A stretch of DNA of 64,000 nt from Argopecten irradians. Its lineage: Eukaryota > Mollusca > Bivalvia > Pectinida > Pectinidae. Below are positions 35,097-47,660 of this stretch, in pieces (position 1 is the stretch's first letter; every line of letters starts with the position of its first letter). Under the pieces are notes generated by a model. The model saw only the letters and a program-made list of their open reading frames with translations, had not been told where the DNA came from and made no database searches. Position numbers and translations under genes: made by a program. Where the stretch lies: positions 30,629,331 through 30,693,330 of the forward strand of contig NC_091143.1 in assembly GCF_041381155.1 (NCBI RefSeq), written 5' to 3'.

Positions 35097-38000
35097 GTAA
35101 GGGAGATAACTCATTAACATGCAAAGACGGAATGTTTAAAGTTTGCTTTCCAAATATTGACTGTATGTAACGACGCGTTACTTCATTATAAATTTATAAT
35201 TAAAATGTATTAGTTCAGATTGTGCATGAATAATTCATAAAATGATAGCAGTGTTAAGTTTCTGTCTCGCACAACCGGTGGCGTAGCAATATTCCGAGTG
35301 TCTGTCTACTCAACTTGTATCCAATTTCACGATAGATACTAAGTTTAGATATAAACAAAATGTGATATGCAAATTCGGATGTGCGAGGTATTGATTTCAC
35401 AGATGCCTATATCTAAACAAAAAGTCTTACAACATGGCAAGTTTAGTTGACAAGTATAGCAAATATGCCATCTGAAAAAAAAGTGTATTTTTAATTTGCA
35501 AAATATAAGTTTTAAACGGGACGCTTACATTGTATTTCATTATTTATTCGTCTAATATTCATATTTGGAAAGAAATAAGAAAATTTAAATTATTTCAAGC
35601 TAACAATACTTTATGATATACATAGATGTACCATATGTTGTCTACAGATAGTGCAAATATGGATCAAATATCAGTCATCATTGTTAGATTGACAAAGGCC
35701 AATAGAAGATCAAACCATACGTGTCCCATTACTGTTTTGACGTAAAACAGGGCCTGGGATTACTTACTTGTGGGTGACATGCGGCTTTTAATTACAGGTA
35801 AATCCCACACTTTAAATATTTTCACATAGAACCCAGGAAACAACATGCGCTGTAATTATGCTTATCATTCGGGATCTTGACAGGGGGTCAATTTATGTAG
35901 AGATTGATTCACGGGGATAAGATATTTAAAATGTATCAGATCTACATGTCTGACAGGTGGAGTAAATGATTAGAAATGATTACTTATTTACCTGACCTCA
36001 TGCGTTCAGATGTCAATATCCAACTGCAGGTATATCCTGCAGTATTTTTGCGTACTTAGTTACGTATAGCTGAAAATATGCAAAAGTAGATATGCACTTG
36101 TCAAAGTCTTTAAAAACGGACCACCTGTGTTGAATAGAAGAATTACAATATGTACCCATATGATATCACAACACGGTATTTTGAAATATATTTTTAATTT
36201 TTTCTTTTTCTTAAAAAATGTTATTAACATGTTATTTAACTACTGTATATCAACTTATTTTCCACGTTCGACTTATTTTCGTGTAATTAGTGGGAAATTA
36301 TAATTCGCTAAAATAAATCGTTGTGAAAAACATTTCCTACAATATATTATTCCATATGATAACGCGAATTTAAATCGCCTTGAAAATATAGCTGGGAAGG
36401 GAAAAAAGGTAGCTAAACCGGTATCTCATTCGAAATAATGTTTATTATTATGCAGAAAACATAATTCATTGTTATTTCGTATGACACATCCAACATAATG
36501 TAATTGAAAGAATAGCTTACCAACGTGATGCGACTATGTTTGGCACACAACACCTTTTGGTACCCAATTTGTTGTTTTTTTCGTTTTATTTTGAGAATTA
36601 AACCAAAACATGACATTTTTAGCTCAAATGGATCAGCAAACAAAGATTGACAAACATTGAATCAAAGGATGCGCATATTGAAGATATCATGGTTAACAAG
36701 TCTTTAATCAAATGAGATAACATGTCGCTATATGCAAAAATATGATATACAAAGAAATTCGGAATCGATTCATGCTTCATTAATTATAGTACTGTCAGAC
36801 CTTTAGGTCCTTTTTAAAATCCTTTGTCAGAAATCAGGATCAGTACACTTTTACTTTAAACTGGTTAAAACAACAAGTAAACAAAGTGATAAATTACAAT
36901 CCAATGTTTACTTGTATTAGTCTGGTCGTATTTACTTTTCTATAAAAACTAACGATTACGATCTCTGCCAGATTGTCCTGTTTAAAAACACAAATAATCC
37001 ATTTGAATTATTTACAATGATACCAAAACTATCCAGCCTAACATCCCCCGGGGATGAAAATAACATTTAAATGTCTATTGTGTCTTAATCTTTGCCATAT
37101 GGAGTATTTTGTATGTCATATGTCAAAAAATACATCCGACTTTATGACTTATGAAGTATCGATGGATATCAAAGATGTTACAGAGAGAGCTCATTATAAC
37201 GCAATTCCAAAACTCGACAAATGTTCTATAATGTATTAAATGTATTGATAAACCATTTGAAAATTTCCGACAGACGATTGCGTGACCGACACGTGCTGGG
37301 ATACTAATATTGTAGTAAATCCAGAAAACTATGGCCTATCTTAAAACACTACCTTTCAACCATTAATGACCTTTAGTAAAACAAAATGACCAACGGAACA
37401 TTTTTTTAAAAGAGCTGAAACTTCATTCATATATACACGTACGCATTGTGGCGACATTATTAACCTTATAATGAGGGATTAGTATTTATAGGATTAAAAT
37501 AAAACAACAAGTAAACAAAATCATTTTATCATGAAGTTCAAAGCCATATGTTTACTGGGATTAAGGGAATTTTATGACGTCATTCCAGAGTTATAGTATT
37601 AATCTTTAAAAGCTGACCTTGTAGAATGTCTAATACGTTTAGTACTGATTGAAAACAGGTACTGTTGAGCGACTTCTCACAAGGCCAAATCATCACAAGT
37701 TGTTTGTTTATGGACGACAGACGGGGTGAACCGACCTTCACCACAAAATGGAATCGTATGTTTAATTCAATACGAAAAAACAACATTAAATGTGTGTCGA
37801 CTGCACTAATCTCCTTTAGCTATAAAAATTGATATTTGAAGCAGTCGTTTCAGCTAATTTTGAAACACATTATGATATGTCATTTACATTCTGTCCACCC
37901 ACTTTCACTTGTTTACATGTTTAAACATGACACTTGTTCAGTTTTATTATGATTACATCTTGTACCTAGGCCTAGAAATACATAATGCATTATTTATGTA

Positions 38001-40451
38001 AAACCTTTTACGTTTAATTATGACAAAAATCCTACTACCCCATCGAGCAGTTAAATACCGGACAGAGTGGGTCAAATCGAGGTAATTATAAAAGGTCACT
38101 GTTGACTAAAGCATTAGCTTATCTACAAATACAAATGAGAAAGTAATGATCGAGTTAATGATTAATGTTACATTAGTTGTTATCTGTTTTAAATGCACCA
38201 AAATCTAGAACCGAAGTCACATTACTTATGTTTGTAATTTCTCTCTCATTTTGTCAACGACATGTCAGATAAACTTGATGATAAAAAAAAAGAATTTTCA
38301 GCTATGGTTGTTTTACACGTATTTTATTATAATTAAGTTGTGGTACATTGATACTATGTTATGAATCATTCCTTAATTGAGATGCCTTACAGCTGAGATG
38401 ACATATTTCTATCAAAATTACAAAAAAAGACAAATGTACCACCAATTAAAAAGTACTTAGTGGAACATTATTTTTTAAATTTTTAATAGAACTGGTATGA
38501 TAAGTGTATTAATTCTTCTCTTGTACTAGTTTCACTTACAAAAATGTACATAGAAACAATGAACACATGATTGATGGGATTAAGCAATAGGGTCTTTTTT
38601 GGTGCACAATTACTAGTACAAAATAGGCATTCCATAACCACTAATTATGTTGAATAAATCAGTACTTCTAGTACCGATATACACTGTATGTCATATGTTT
38701 TTCAAGTAATCAATTAAATTAGTTTTACATTCAAAATAACGCAGTAGTTATTATTTACATACATCGTCGATTAAGTTTAATATGTTACATCAGTTCAATT
38801 TTTCACTCTTTTTTTATTCTTTTAGCAAAACGTCTAAATGCATCAACCGTTAAACAGATCGCACATATGTCATAATTTTATAAATACTGTCTGATTGTTT
38901 GACAAGAAAAATATCAGATATTGTCTATAAGTGTAAACATATACAATTTGGACTTGTGGAAGATACCATTTTTTTATCTCTCGATCACTGGTCAATTCAA
39001 GCAAACATTTGTTTCCAACAATAGAAGTAAAACAATAGGGCATATATAGGTATATATTCGTTATGTCCGAGCGGTTTATGTTTTTGTGTTCGCCTTTTGT
39101 GATTATTTTATACCTTGGACCAAACAAAACACAATTTTGAGATCTTACAGTCATCTATGACTACTGTATTTGGAATATAGTAAGAGGTATACTAAATATT
39201 TACTACATTTAAAAATTTAGTATTACTAATTAGTATGACGCCATCTGTTTCACAAAGAAAAGAATTGTACAAACTCAACTGCGTGTGGACTTGGGTCATC
39301 ATATAGTACGTTGATGTAATTTCAATTTTTGACTTTCTTTCCCATTCAATTGTTTTTCGTTTACGACAAACCGGTTCGTCATAACCCTATATAATGACTT
39401 ACCTTTATATATTATAGATTTAAGGACACATGGGAGTGTTTCATATATTTCCTTTTGAATTTGTTTTATTAAATTATTCATTGCTATTGATGACATCGTG
39501 ACTTAACTAACTATGACGTCAGAGTTGACAATTAATTTCACTTACTGGCGTTGCCATTAATTGGGAGTACATGGGTGCCAAAGAGTACTATTATCGATAT
39601 TTTATACTCCTAACAAACGTAGAGCCGTCAACTTGTATAACTAATTAATAAACTCCTCTTTAGCCGGTCACAAGCCCGAGGTAAAGGAAAGGTGGGTAAA
39701 AATCTCGAGTAGAGGTTGCAACCTAAATCTTGACTTTAAACACCCAAACCAACCAATGTTGTGATTAACTATATGATACCGGAGTTTGTGGCGAACTTAA
39801 AGAATTGAGACATAAGTATGATACGTTACAGTTGAAGTTAGATTGGCATTACATTGTAAAACTTATAAAAGATTATTTACATTTGATGAAATATGCACCT
39901 AATAATCAATATATATAATGGAATATATAATAGAACGCAAGACATCAAAATATGTCAATGCAACTTCATGGCGGGGGCGTAGCAGTAGGATTATTCAAAA
40001 GGCTACAGACACATTGTGTACCCTATACTGTGGACCTCTTTGTAAACATTGCGAATTCGCTTAACATTTACTATGTCTGCTATATATTTGAAATTCATTT
40101 CGCTATTTTGTTGACATGTTGTCATAACCTGTTCCCTAACTATTGTGAATCTATGTTTATGTGTCGTTAGCAACATCGTCACCTTATTCACAAGGTGTGT
40201 GAAAATTTAATAGAATTTTCTAAATATAGATTTGAATAATTGCTATTACTGGTATTTTATGAAATAAATAGTACAGAGAGACATTAACCAGAAAGGATGG
40301 TCTATGGTCTGGGATGAGTTAGTCGTACCATGGTTTGGTAGATAAGTAAATAGTTGTTTATATATGTTGACCTCAAGTACTAATGATACATAAAACACAC
40401 AATTAAGCAGTTGTGTTTATGAGAGTTTTTCGAATGTTCGTAATCGATAGT
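35097..40451. other. AT-rich spacer
   Basis: No gene recognised on either strand. About 36250-36390 has TTCGCTAAAATAAATCG and AACGCGAATTTAAATCGCC wording like the repeat fragment at 13585-13800. The 94-codon minus-strand frame at 38870-39154 shows no domain. Confidence 0.35.
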
Positions 40452-40970
40452 GCGTTGAATTTTACCTGCTGCCCCTATTACATGATCGTAAAAGGCGACT
40501 AAATTAAGGATCTTATCTCTTCTCTTATTCTTAACTGTCTTTATGTTTCCTTATGCCTCCCTTGGCACCGCCTCACTTTTGGCCTTGAGTTGAGCGTTCT
40601 CCCCTGTGAGAAAGGCTCTGGGTTCTGTCCCCTGGCCGAGACACACCAAAGGCAATAAAAGTGGTAGTTTCTGCTCCTGCTTAGCGCTCAGCATACCGGG
40701 AGTGGGACGACTGGTTCGCCCGTTGTCAGTATAATGTAACCGGGTGGGGTGTGTTGCTTGGTGTCTTCGGCGGCATGCTTCAGTGATATAGCACTATAAA
40801 AAGGGCAACAGTTCCTCTATACAAGAAGACACAACATGAATATACTGCAGTCTCCCAAAACACGCACCTCGCACAACATACACGCAACACACCGCATACA
40901 TGGGAGGCCGTCCTTACATGACCATAGCTGTTAATAGGACGTTAATTAATCAAACTAACAAACAAAACAT
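40452..40970 (-). repeat. Full copy of the 500-bp interspersed repeat, opposite orientation
   Basis: Reverse-strand counterpart of 25095-25612 over its full length. Landmarks on the plus strand: TTACCTGCTGCCCCTATTAC, GATCGTAAAAGGCGAC, CTGTCCCCTGGCCGAGACAC, AGTGGGACGACTGGTTCGCC, CACTATAAAAAGGGCAACAG, CATGGGAGGCCGTCCTTACA and ATAGCTGTTAATAGGACGTT. It ends in a CAAA-rich tail. This copy looks less decayed than the others, so it is the best reference for the family here. Confidence 0.85.
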
Positions 40971-42120
40971 ACAAACGATAGAAAGGATAATCACACAATT
41001 CCAATAGGATGTATTCCGCTCACTTTACATTCGCAATTATTTCATTTTTTAATTTTCTTGGTTCTAGAAGTTATGACATTTTCGTAAATACCTCATCATA
41101 TATAACGGAACTTGCAGTATGTGTAAGTTATTGATTGATATAAATTTCGGAATTATTTTAAACTCCAGAATACACACATAAAGTTTTCAAAGATGGCCTT
41201 AACACGAAGTTCAGACCTTATACAACCGAGAGAAAAACATGAAACATATCCGCGGAAAATGAAAAATTTCTGGAAAAGCTTGAAGCAATCTTTCAGTGCA
41301 TGTAACATTTCTGTACTAAAAACACGAATCAATAATATATGTACATATATACATAATGTACATGTATTTCTTTTCTATAACATCTGACATTGCAAAATCA
41401 TTATAATGGAATTTCGTATGAAATCTTTTCAAGATAGGAAACTGAAGTGTTATCGAAAGGTTACCGTAATGCATTAATGCTTACTTTGTATATGTGATGT
41501 TGGTGGTTTTCTGTAAACCTACATTAGTAACACTAGTCTAGTATAATATAATAGGCTCAAGTGTCCAGTCACAGATCTGTTTTACTACGAACAGATGAAT
41601 TATTAATGAGGCTGTGGTGGTTTTTATAAGAAAATGCCAGTAAGTGGGGGAGTGGGTATACATCAACAATACACAATAGATGTTTCTGACTTTTCTGTAC
41701 TCTGGTTATTGTAAAAAAAAATTACTTTGGTACATAAATCATTATAATTCAAATTGTATGCTGCTCTGAAAATATTCCAAACAAAAGCTGTTATATTTAG
41801 ACAACAGCTATTTATATGTCATGTTTTATTTATTAGGTTTTAGAAGTTCATTTGTGAAAAAGATAACATGCATGACACCCATGAATATAATGTTATGAAT
41901 CCACCCCTAGTCATTGAAAAACTCAATTTATGGTATTCTAATATTTTGACTAATAGAAGTTGAGGATTTGAACCTTCAGCATATTCACATCACATGTAGG
42001 GCCCTTTTGTAATAGAAATTTGATCTATTAGGTCTTTGTCATTCGCATGTAATGTTGCTACTTGGTTCATTTCATATCTATATGTAGGTTCCTCTAAATA
42101 ATGATATTATAGAGACATAT
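40971..42120. other. Spacer and possible LINE 5' flank
   Basis: No first LINE open frame (ORF1) was found here. The 64-codon frame at 41193 has no recognised domain. The true 5' end of the LINE insertion could not be placed. Confidence 0.4.
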
Positions 42121-45100
42121 ATGTTCAAGTGTACACATTATGTTTTAACACATAGTCAGTACCTTTTACATATGAATCTTTATAGATTATTAAGTGGAAT
42201 ATGTTCTAATTTAAAGTACTATGCTATCAAATTAACACTTATGGTTCAGTTATCTTTATCTGCCCTTGTCGACAATCCATGCTTCTTCTTGATTATACAG
42301 ATATTGTTGATCACCTGTAACGATGTTCATCCAAATCCAGGCCCCATCCCACATTTTAACGATATATCTTTATTTCATCTTAACATTCGGAGTCTTAGAA
42401 ATAAGCTAGCATATCTAGAGAATTTAGCATCTGATTGTGATATAATATGTGTTACTGAGACTCACCTCGATATATCGATAGCAGACGACGACATGCTTCT
42501 AGATAGGTATGATATGTTCCGTAAAGACCGTGGGGCTCCGGGTGGGGGGATTATTGTATATACTTCCAATGTCCTGTGCACTAGTCGTAGAGCCGACTTA
42601 GAATTCCACATAGGTGAAGTTGTGTGGACTGAGATCCAGTTTCCAAATAAAAAATACCTTCTCTGCACAGTATACAGACCTCCAAATTGCATACACGCTT
42701 TTTGGAATTCCTTCCGGTTCTCCCTTGAATCAGCATTTAACGAAACTTCTCATATACTCATTGTAGGCGATATCAATGTAGACCTTCTTACAGCAGACAG
42801 AAATCATCCTTTCATAAGCATAATAAATCACTTTCACCTCACCAATGTAATAGACAGACCGACTAGAATCGGGCGCACGTGCGACACACTCCTTGACGTT
42901 ATTCTTCTATCTGACACGTGTAGTCACACCTTTGCGGACACTATTGATATAGATCGTGATATCTCTGATCATCAGGCGACTTGTGTCGAATTGACTGTAG
43001 GCACAACGATAACTAAAAACTTTAAGCGTAAAATTTGGTGTTATAATGATGCAAATTTTGATCTTTTTAACAATAAATTAGAGACGACTGACTGGACTGA
43101 ACTTTTTTCTCAAACAGGTAATGTTGATGACTTGTGTCAAGTTTTTTCAGATAAATATTTAGGCATAGCAGACACGTGCATTCCTTCCAAAATTGTAACC
43201 ATTAGGCCAAATGATAAACCATGGTTTGACTCGGACATAAGACGAGAAATTAGGAAACGAGATAGACTACTTCATAAATATAAATCTAATCGCACTCCGT
43301 TAAATTTAAATAACTTTAGAAAACAGCGCAATAAAGTTAACAATCAAAAGAAAAGAAAAAAAGAATTGTTTTATGCGGACATTAATGGTCTCCTCGATAA
43401 CTTTAGTAATTCAAATCCCAGAAAATTTTGGAAACTTGTCCGCAGACTTATTAAAAATTCTGATGTATCTAACTGTATACCTCCTTTGCGGAGTGCGACT
43501 GGAATTATTGAAATTGATGACTACACAAAGGCAAATATTTTAAACGACTACTTTATATCAATATCCAATATTGATGACAGGGGGGTGGAAGTTCCTATTG
43601 CTGAACCTAGAACTGACTCTATAATATCTGACGTACCAGTTACCGTAAATGCCATAATTGACATCCTCAAATCATTAAAAAGTGGGAAAGCAGTAGGACA
43701 CGATTCAATTAGTCACATTATGCTAAAAAACACTGCAAGTGCAGTAGCCTACCCTCTTTCCATTATCTTTCGTACCTCATTAGAGACTGGATCCTTTCCT
43801 ACACAATGGAAACGTGCATTAGTTATTCCTATATTTAAAAAAGGTGACAAACAAGATCCCTCAAACTATAGACCCATTTCATTATTATGTACAATTGGTA
43901 AAGTATTTGAGAGACTAATCGCAAAGTACTTACATAATTATTTGTTAGATAATTCGCTTATTTATAAATATCAGTCTGGTTTTCAACCTGGACATTCTAC
44001 TACTCATCAACTCATAGAAATCTTTCAAAATATATGTGATAATTTGGAAAAAAGACAACCAACCTGTTTAGTGTTCTGTGATATCTCTAAGGCGTTCGAC
44101 AGAGTGTGGCACAGGGGATTGGAAAAAAAATTAACTAGCTATGGTATATCGGGGAAATTATTGATATGGTTAACTGATTATGTTAAGAATAGGTCGCAAC
44201 AAGTATGTTTGGGGAATGCTAAATCTAATGTTAAAATTACTAAGGCAGGGGTGCCTCAAGGGTCTGTCTTAGGTCCCCTTTTATTTATTCTTTATATTAA
44301 TGATATTACTGATAATTTAGACAGCCTATCTAAGCTGTTCGCTGATGATACTTCTCTTCTATGCACTGACAAATCTCCACAAGTTATAGAGCAAAAAATA
44401 AATAACGATCTTTCGAATATCCAATCTTGGGCCGATAAATGGTTAGTGAAATTTAATCCAGTAAAAACACAGGCTATCCTCATTTCGAATATTGACCTTA
44501 ATTATGTAATTGATATTGTTTTTAATAATGTAAATATCGACTTTGTTGATAGCCACCGACATCTTGGAGTGTATATTGATTCTGAGTGTAAGTGGGGCAG
44601 ACATATAGACCATATCAGTAAAACTGTCACGAAACAATTAGGTGTTCTACGGAAATTAAAATTCATTCTCTCTAGACAAACGTTAAGCAAAATTTATAGA
44701 ACTTTTATTCTTCCTATATTGGAATATTGTTGTGAGTTGTGGGACGGTTGTACGGTCGCTGAAGCTGAAATCTTAGAAAAATTACAATTAGAGGCAGGTC
44801 GCATTGTTACGGGATTACCATCGTTCTCAAGCAGAAACTCTATATACTGTGAAACTGGGTGGGAGCCCTTATCTAACAGACGGTCTCGCAGAAAACTCCA
44901 ACTCTTTTATAAAATACATCATGGGCTAACCCCAACCTATCTACAAACACTCCTTCCTTCTATAGTTGCTGATAACACCCAACACCTTCTTCGTAATGCA
45001 GAAAATTACACACTTCCTAATAATAGACTTGAATCTTCAAATATATCTTTTTTCCCGTCTACCGTTCGTTTATGGAACCAGTTACCTATAAACACAAGAC

Positions 45101-45189
45101 ATAGCGAGTCATTCTCTAATTTTAAACATGCTATCCAGAACAAAGACGTACCTGTAATACCCAACTTTTTTTTATTTTGGAGACCGTAA
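42121..45189 (+). CDS. LINE ORF2-type polyprotein: 2A-like motif, AP endonuclease, reverse transcriptase
   Basis: 1022 residues. A hydrophobic N-terminal stretch (about 40-66) ends in the 2A-like NDVHPNPGP (67-75). The canonical motif is D-V/I-E-x-N-P-G-P, with the peptide break between the last G and P (here G74/P75); this copy has His in place of Glu. The apurinic endonuclease domain (about 84-290) keeps N88, E113 (VTETHLD), Y185 (VYRPP), D217 and N219 (VGDINVDL), and the SDH triad (282-284). The reverse transcriptase (about 560-830) shows FKKGDKQDPSNYRPISLL, SKAFDRVWH with D654, VPQGSVLGPLLF and FADD with D742/D743. The product nicks target DNA and copies its own RNA at the nick. The frame ends early: a T8 run (45166-45173) holds one base too many and shifts translation into a stop at 45187-45189. 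Confidence 0.92.
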   Translation: MFKCTHYVLTHSQYLLHMNLYRLLSGICSNLKYYAIKLTLMVQLSLSALVDNPCFFLIIQILLITCNDVHPNPGPIPHFNDISLFHLNIRSLRNKLAYLENLASDCDIICVTETHLDISIADDDMLLDRYDMFRKDRGAPGGGIIVYTSNVLCTSRRADLEFHIGEVVWTEIQFPNKKYLLCTVYRPPNCIHAFWNSFRFSLESAFNETSHILIVGDINVDLLTADRNHPFISIINHFHLTNVIDRPTRIGRTCDTLLDVILLSDTCSHTFADTIDIDRDISDHQATCVELTVGTTITKNFKRKIWCYNDANFDLFNNKLETTDWTELFSQTGNVDDLCQVFSDKYLGIADTCIPSKIVTIRPNDKPWFDSDIRREIRKRDRLLHKYKSNRTPLNLNNFRKQRNKVNNQKKRKKELFYADINGLLDNFSNSNPRKFWKLVRRLIKNSDVSNCIPPLRSATGIIEIDDYTKANILNDYFISISNIDDRGVEVPIAEPRTDSIISDVPVTVNAIIDILKSLKSGKAVGHDSISHIMLKNTASAVAYPLSIIFRTSLETGSFPTQWKRALVIPIFKKGDKQDPSNYRPISLLCTIGKVFERLIAKYLHNYLLDNSLIYKYQSGFQPGHSTTHQLIEIFQNICDNLEKRQPTCLVFCDISKAFDRVWHRGLEKKLTSYGISGKLLIWLTDYVKNRSQQVCLGNAKSNVKITKAGVPQGSVLGPLLFILYINDITDNLDSLSKLFADDTSLLCTDKSPQVIEQKINNDLSNIQSWADKWLVKFNPVKTQAILISNIDLNYVIDIVFNNVNIDFVDSHRHLGVYIDSECKWGRHIDHISKTVTKQLGVLRKLKFILSRQTLSKIYRTFILPILEYCCELWDGCTVAEAEILEKLQLEAGRIVTGLPSFSSRNSIYCETGWEPLSNRRSRRKLQLFYKIHHGLTPTYLQTLLPSIVADNTQHLLRNAENYTLPNNRLESSNISFFPSTVRLWNQLPINTRHSESFSNFKHAIQNKDVPVIPNFFLFWRP

Positions 45190-45493
45190 ATTAAACATTA
45201 TACATACAAACTTAAGAAATCGTTCAAGTTCATTACGTAGCCATTTATTCAGAGCCAATATTGTAACAGATCAAAAATGTCATTGCGGTTTCCCAGTTGA
45301 AGATCCACAGCATTTCTTTTTTAATTGTAATTCATATAGTGACCAAAGAATCATTCTATTTCGACAGCTAAACTCATTTATTCCACTCTCTGTCAATTTA
45401 TTACTTTTTGGAAATATGAACTTAAGTACACAAGAAAACGAATTAATCTTCATGCACACTCAGCAATATATCAAAGATACTCATAGATTTTAA
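45174..45493 (+). pseudogene. Frameshifted C-terminal end of the LINE protein
   Basis: In the next frame after the T8 run, reading continues without a stop for about 106 codons to TAA at 45491-45493. It carries the usual C-terminal signature of CR1-type proteins: YFGDRKLNIIHT, an arginine/serine-rich stretch, then a Cys/His cluster (CHCG, six residues, DPQHFFFNC) and a conserved SDQR. This shows the 1022-residue frame is truncated by a one-base insertion, or by a sequencing error in the homopolymer. Confidence 0.85.
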
Positions 45494-45810
45494 CTTCGTC
45501 CTTCTATTAATATCAAATATTCCCATATCTGCCTTACTCCCAACATCTTACTGGTTTTGTATTTACACTTAAATTATATTTGTATAACCCTCCGATACTG
45601 ACGACAAAAGAGAAACGAATATTCAAAGAAAGCCTAGAGTGACCAGGAGAAAGACAAACCGAAGACAGGATGATATGAACATTGAGAAGTCGAAAGTTAA
45701 GAAAAGTGGTTTAGAACTTCTGTCGTCTTTATCGGAGGGGTAGATTTTAGATTTTAAAATAATAGTATATTACGAGTTGAAACTTGAGGAGCATACTGGT
45801 TATACAATAG

Positions 45811-45876
45811 CTCTCTCCCTCCCCCACCTCTCTCTTTCTCGTTCTTCCCTCACTCTCTCCCTCTCTCTCTATCTCA
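45811..45876 (+). repeat. CT-rich simple repeat
   Basis: CTCTCTCCCTC-type low-complexity sequence within the LINE 3' UTR. It gives a spurious charged frame on the minus strand. Confidence 0.85.
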
Positions 45877-46029
45877 AATACAACTTTATATATTATGTAT
45901 ATATTCTCTTGTAAATGCCATCTTGTCTGTAATTTGAATGTTTTATTATTTTTGGGAACGGGCTTTATATAAGTTGTATAACTTGTGCCCAATCCCATTG
46001 CACATTTTGCAATAAAATATGTTTAAATC

Positions 46030-47237
46030 AAAGTTTATCCTTATTACACAATCTAATCACGTGGATTTCTCAACATTTCGCGAATTTTTTTTATATGTAT
46101 TCAATACACCGTCGTATCAGCTAATAAAACACGATGTAACATTTCATTACCAATACACAGTATTAGACACGTGAAAATGCCATTTACAAACATTGAATTA
46201 TTCCTCTTCTCGAAGTAAGATCGGTCTTGTTTAGTCGTTCCTTATATCATTGCTGGCACATGATTCTCTTTTGTAATTTCAATTTAACCCGGATTCGACC
46301 TAAATTACTGTGGTGGATAACACCTATAAAACAGAACACGCTTGTTATCATGTAGCCTCTGGTTCTGTTACTTTACTCATAAGTATCTGTACAAATAACA
46401 GGATTAACTCTTAATGGATCAGTTATGAGAAATGGTTAGTGTAATTCTTTATTAAGTTTTTTTTTCAAATTCTCATGTTTTTATTTCGATTTTTATCTTT
46501 GTCATCCATACTGTTGACTCACAACATGACTTAAACATAAGATACGGCTATGGTCATTCAACATTTTAGAAATGCATTGCTTGATTTGTGTTCAATCTTA
46601 ACGTTTCAAATTGTATACATTATATTTTGCTTCAATTCGCATGAACATTTGTATAAGATAGTACATTTTTATCATGGTTTCCATAAGGAACAAACAAACC
46701 GAGCTATTCGCTAGTATTAGAATAAATTATTTAATTTATTATTTGTGAGATTGTGTTTGAAATATGGGTATTTGGCGTTTTAATCTTGCGTTAGGAGGTC
46801 AAACACAAGAGAGAATAGTGTTCAATTGATTTGTCTTTTTAATAAATGTATTGTATTATGATAATGCTGATGTAAAAGGATATGTATACTATACAATTAC
46901 AATGCTTAAAGGGAGGTAACCAGCTTTTACTACCACATTTAATTTTCAAAATACAAATGATTAGATACTTAATTAGGCTGAACAATATCAACCACAAATT
47001 AATCATGTCATTCAAGTATAAGAGTAATTCAATTGCTGTATTACAGGATTTTTATGACGTTTTGAAATGATTAGAAATTGTTTAAGACGATCAGTATTCA
47101 ACCTCAATGATATCGGGCATTACACATAATACAGTAATGATTTATCTCCCCTAGGTCGCTCTGGTTTGACCAGTATTTAGAATTTAATACGAAATATCAA
47201 ATATCAATTAACACGGTAGATGAAAGTACTTTCTTAA
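46030..47237. other. AT-rich spacer
   Basis: No gene recognised. Confidence 0.4.
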
Positions 47238-47560
47238 AGGTGCTCAACCGCCGACAGAGCATAAATGATACTCATCATTTAAACACTAATTGGTGTTTAA
47301 TCGTGTATATATATGTATCTAAATACCACACAAAATTATATAAAATATCTGTTTTGCTTTTGGTGCATGCACAATTAGTGCTTCATTCTATATAGAATAT
47401 AGTACCCACGATTTTTTTTCGGGATGCAATTAATTTTTTTTTTATATATCTAACTTGAAGTAAAATTAAAATTTTTCAATGGTGGTAATGGTGTAAAGTA
47501 AGTAACTTTTGTAACTGAAGAAAATACTAAATCGTCTGCTCCTTTTTTTATAGTTACAAG

Positions 47561-47577
47561 AGATCCCAGAGGGATCT
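47561..47577 (+). repeat. Hairpin head AGATCCC-AGA-GGGATCT
   Basis: A perfect 7-bp stem with an AGA loop, preceded by ACAAG. It occupies the same place and has the same loop as the 6-bp stem AGGCCC-AGA-GGGCCT at 14041-14055, but the stem bases differ on both sides in a way that keeps pairing. Confidence 0.85.
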
Positions 47578-47660
47578 TGGCGCCCACCAAAGAATGATCT
47601 ATGTCTGACAAACGAAAGAGGGATCTTTTCTCTGCTTTTTTCCTATATATTACTACATAT

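Larger units (their letters stand above)
42121..46029 (+). mobile_element. APE-type non-LTR retrotransposon (LINE), CR1/Jockey-like, nearly intact
   Basis: It consists of a long endonuclease-reverse transcriptase frame (42121-45189), a frameshifted C-terminal extension to 45493, a 3' UTR, and a compact 3' end with a hairpin (GGGC...GCCC at 45960-45990 with inner AAGTT/AACTT arms) and AATAAA at 46011-46016. No ORF1 is visible, so the copy is probably 5' truncated or ORF1 has been lost. It looks young, because the only obvious lesion is one base in a T run. No target-site duplication was found. The CT-rich tract at 45811-45876 lies in its 3' UTR. Confidence 0.85.
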
